This document shows, one piece after another, positions 62,285 to 64,000 of a stretch of 64,000 bases of DNA; the first letter of the stretch is position 1; each line of letters begins with the position of its first letter. The stretch lies in contig CAZNPV010000020.1 of NCBI GenBank assembly GCA_964575025.1, positions 1-64,000 of the forward strand. The letters are read 5' to 3'. Source of the DNA: JABMQB01 sp964575025. Its GTDB lineage: Bacteria; Bacteroidota; Bacteroidia; Bacteroidales; Prolixibacteraceae. A model generated the notes under the pieces. That model saw only the letters and a list, made by a program, of their open reading frames with translations, was not told the origin of the DNA and did not search any database. The translations under genes were made by a program, and so were the position numbers.

Positions 62285-62716
62285 TTACCAGTCCGTTAAC
62301 TGAAATAAAAGGGAAGCAATTTCGGGAGGTCCCCGGAATGAGTGAGCTGTAAAGAAGAATTGTTTTAAGAAAATAACCTGATATCCAAAAAATGTTACGT
62401 TAACGTTTTTGACAGGTGGAATTTCAATATTGGCGTTGATTCCGGCCTGGCAAAAATTGAAATATTCAGGTAAAGAATGATTTAAAGAAGATTGGGTTGT
62501 CTTTTCTACTATCAGAATATTAAATGCATGGCAATGAAAATCCGTATTTTCCTCTTCATTGCTTTTCTCTTGAGCAGAACTTTCACAGGTTAATTCCTGC
62601 TCTGATGAATGTGTTCCCTCAAAATGGTGATGGTGCGGCACAACAGCATGAGCAAAAATAATCAGCCCTGCTAAAAAGGTAAATAACCTTCCAATATGTT
62701 GTCCGTTTGAATTCAC
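62285..62716 (-). CDS. Small His-rich metal-locus protein (DUF6769-like)
   Basis: 143 residues. A membrane or signal segment (FTFLAGLIIFAHAVV, about 12-26) is directly followed by PHHHHFEG, then an acidic part with Cys residues and a short C-terminal hydrophobic part. Proteins of this type start metal efflux operons in Bacteroidota and are thought to bind metal at the membrane. Its promoter has the 23-bp element at 62775-62797. Confidence 0.7.
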   Translation of the reverse strand: MNSNGQHIGRLFTFLAGLIIFAHAVVPHHHHFEGTHSSEQELTCESSAQEKSNEEENTDFHCHAFNILIVEKTTQSSLNHSLPEYFNFCQAGINANIEIPPVKNVNVTFFGYQVIFLKQFFFTAHSFRGPPEIASLLFQLTDW

Positions 62717-62774
62717 CTATTTATAAAACGTTAAATCAATCAATAGAATAACGACAAAGATAAAAAAATGTTGA

Positions 62775-62797
62775 TGCAACCGAACAGCAAAGTTAAT
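62775..62797 (-). promoter_or_regulatory. 23-bp promoter core, copy 2 (His-rich protein and pump operon)
   Basis: Identical to 56255-56277 over 23 bases; TAACTTTG (62795-62788) is the -7 box. It stands 59 bp before the gene at 62716. Confidence 0.75.
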
Positions 62798-62822
62798 CCC
62801 AATACTTTAAAAAAAGACCCGA

Positions 62823-63851
62823 TTAATATTTCCACCGGTTGGCCAGGGCCACCAGCGACAACATAACCGGAACTTCAACCAAAACGCCCACAACGGTTAC
62901 CAGGGCAGCAGGGCTATCCAACCCGAACAGGGCAATGGCCACGGCAACGGCAAGTTCAAAAAAGTTACTGGCGCCAATCATGGCTGCCGGAGCGCAAATT
63001 GCATGAGGCAATTTAAGCCTGCGGCCTCCAAACCAGGTGATAAAAAAGATAAAATAGGTTTGAATAACCAGCGGAATAGCTGCCAACAGGATGATGAGCG
63101 GGTTTTTGGTGATGTTTGGCCCCTGGAACGCAAATAACAACAGCAGGGTTAACAAGAGCGCGATAATGCTCAGCGGTTTAAGTTTGGGCAGGAATACCCT
63201 GGTAAACCATTCTTGTCCGTGCTTTTTAATAAGCGATTTGCTGGTAAGGTAACCCGCAACCAGGGGAATAACCACATAAATTACCACACTTGAAATAAGC
63301 GTGTTATATGGAATGGTAATATGGGTGATTCCCAGTAAAAGCCCAACAACAGGTACAAAAGCCACCAAAAGAATGAGGTCGTTTACCGAAACCTGAACCA
63401 GGGTATATGTGGGGTCGCCATCGGATAGGTAGCTCCAAACAAAAACCATAGCCGTACAGGGAGCGGCACCTAACAAGATGGCACCGGCTATGTATTCGCC
63501 AGCCAATTCGGGGCTGAGTATTGCCGCATAAATCTTAGAGAAGAATAACCAGGCAAAAAACGCCATGGTAAAAGGCTTAATCAGCCAGTTTACAAAAACT
63601 GTTAGCACTAAGCCTTTGGGGTTTCGTCCCAGTTTTTTGATGCTTGAAAAATCAATCTGCAGCATCATGGGGTAAATCATAAGCCATATTAAAATAGCGA
63701 TGGGAATATTTACCCGGTAAATTTCCATTCTGCTTAAAAACTGCATGGTTTCGCCGGCAAACGAGCCAATTAATATTCCACCAACAATACAAAGTGCCAC
63801 CCAAAGAGTGAGGTATTTTTCAAAAAATCCCATCTTTTTTGTCGAAGTCAT
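62823..63851 (-). CDS. acr3: ACR3-family arsenite efflux transporter
   Basis: 342 residues, about ten membrane helices, normal ACR3 length. The conserved Cys lies in LLGAAPCTAMVFVWSYLSDG, the family's key motif, with the conserved Glu further along in FFELAVAVAIALFG. It exports As(III) using the proton gradient. It follows the probable arsM by 30 bp, an arsenic operon. Confidence 0.95.
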   Translation of the reverse strand: MTSTKKMGFFEKYLTLWVALCIVGGILIGSFAGETMQFLSRMEIYRVNIPIAILIWLMIYPMMLQIDFSSIKKLGRNPKGLVLTVFVNWLIKPFTMAFFAWLFFSKIYAAILSPELAGEYIAGAILLGAAPCTAMVFVWSYLSDGDPTYTLVQVSVNDLILLVAFVPVVGLLLGITHITIPYNTLISSVVIYVVIPLVAGYLTSKSLIKKHGQEWFTRVFLPKLKPLSIIALLLTLLLLFAFQGPNITKNPLIILLAAIPLVIQTYFIFFITWFGGRRLKLPHAICAPAAMIGASNFFELAVAVAIALFGLDSPAALVTVVGVLVEVPVMLSLVALANRWKY

Positions 63852-63881
63852 GGGGTGTGAAAATTTTGTTATGAATTCTAA

Positions 63882-64000
63882 TCATTTTTTTTCTGCATAA
63901 ACCGTAATGCTGAAAATCCCGTTTCCCGATTTTTTATAGTCTGCCAGTTCCGGTTGGTCGAGGTAATTCAGCAACGTATCATCCGGTATCGCAATTTGTT
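63882..64000 (-). CDS. arsM: C-terminal end of a probable arsenite methyltransferase (5' part beyond window)
   Basis: Only the last 38 residues are inside the window: IAIPDDTLLNYLDQPELADY then KKSGNGIFSITVYAEKK, stop TGA 63882-63884. The ending (…YLxxxELAxYKxSGxGIxSITVY…K) is that of ArsM, which methylates As(III) with SAM. The next gene is an ACR3 pump, which supports this, but without the catalytic part it remains a probable call. Confidence 0.6.
   Translation of the reverse strand, partial: QIAIPDDTLLNYLDQPELADYKKSGNGIFSITVYAEKK

Overview
The window is chromosomal DNA of a Bacteroidota bacterium, most likely of the Marinilabiliales/Prolixibacteraceae type. The evidence is two SusC/SusD pairs with FecR anti-sigma and ECF sigma partners, a type IX secretion C-terminal sorting domain, many promoters with the Bacteroidota -7 box TAnnTTTG, weak Shine-Dalgarno signals and frequent TTG/GTG starts. 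No tRNA, rRNA, CRISPR array, prophage or intact insertion sequence was seen.

Layout. 1-2.9 kb: a minus-strand operon for a secreted S74-type protein with a T9SS sorting domain, an unknown exported protein and a transglutaminase-like protein cut by the left edge. 3.3-8.6 kb: a two-gene ABC exporter, a PQQ-type beta-propeller lipoprotein and an AAA/DUF4143 ATPase. 9-16.2 kb: nutrient-uptake locus 1 (sigma, FecR, SusC, SusD). 16.4-17.1 kb: two transposase remnants joined tail to tail. 17.2-26.8 kb: locus 2 (sigma, FecR, SusC, SusD, then Tat-exported Gfo/Idh oxidoreductase and ThuA). 27.1-30.9 kb: a plus-strand cluster (second Tat Gfo/Idh oxidoreductase, Tat TIM-barrel isomerase, beta-propeller lipoprotein) that fits periplasmic processing of oxidised (keto) glycosides. 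30.9-31.2 kb: an N-terminally truncated steroid-5-alpha-reductase-like gene.

31.3-52.6 kb is an envelope and general-stress island: GH130 enzyme, DUF3185-like protein, OmpA, beta-barrel protein, CheB-CheR-PAS sensor, PAS protein, two L,D-transpeptidases, CPBP-fold protein, DUF6320/acyltransferase pair, small membrane protein, CsbD-like protein, SPFH protein, RpiB-like pseudoenzyme, cold-shock protein, GT4 glycosyltransferase, cupin, radical SAM protein and an AraC regulator. Its genes are tied together by a 39-bp element, present seven times. Each copy carries TGTAA-type direct repeats exactly 21 bp apart and is followed, after exactly 19 bp, by a -7-like box. This looks like an undescribed AraC-type regulon and is the main discovery of the window; the AraC protein at 52.0-52.6 kb is the obvious candidate regulator.

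52.9-64 kb is a drug and metal resistance region: MarR and MATE exporter, then minus-strand metal genes (CDF transporter with HMA-like domain, DUF302, HME-RND CusA/CzcA pump with adaptor and TolC, a His-rich small protein, ACR3 arsenite pump, and the end of a probable arsM). An identical 23-bp promoter core stands before two of these units. Broken pieces of a CDF transporter and a P-II-like protein lie between the genes.
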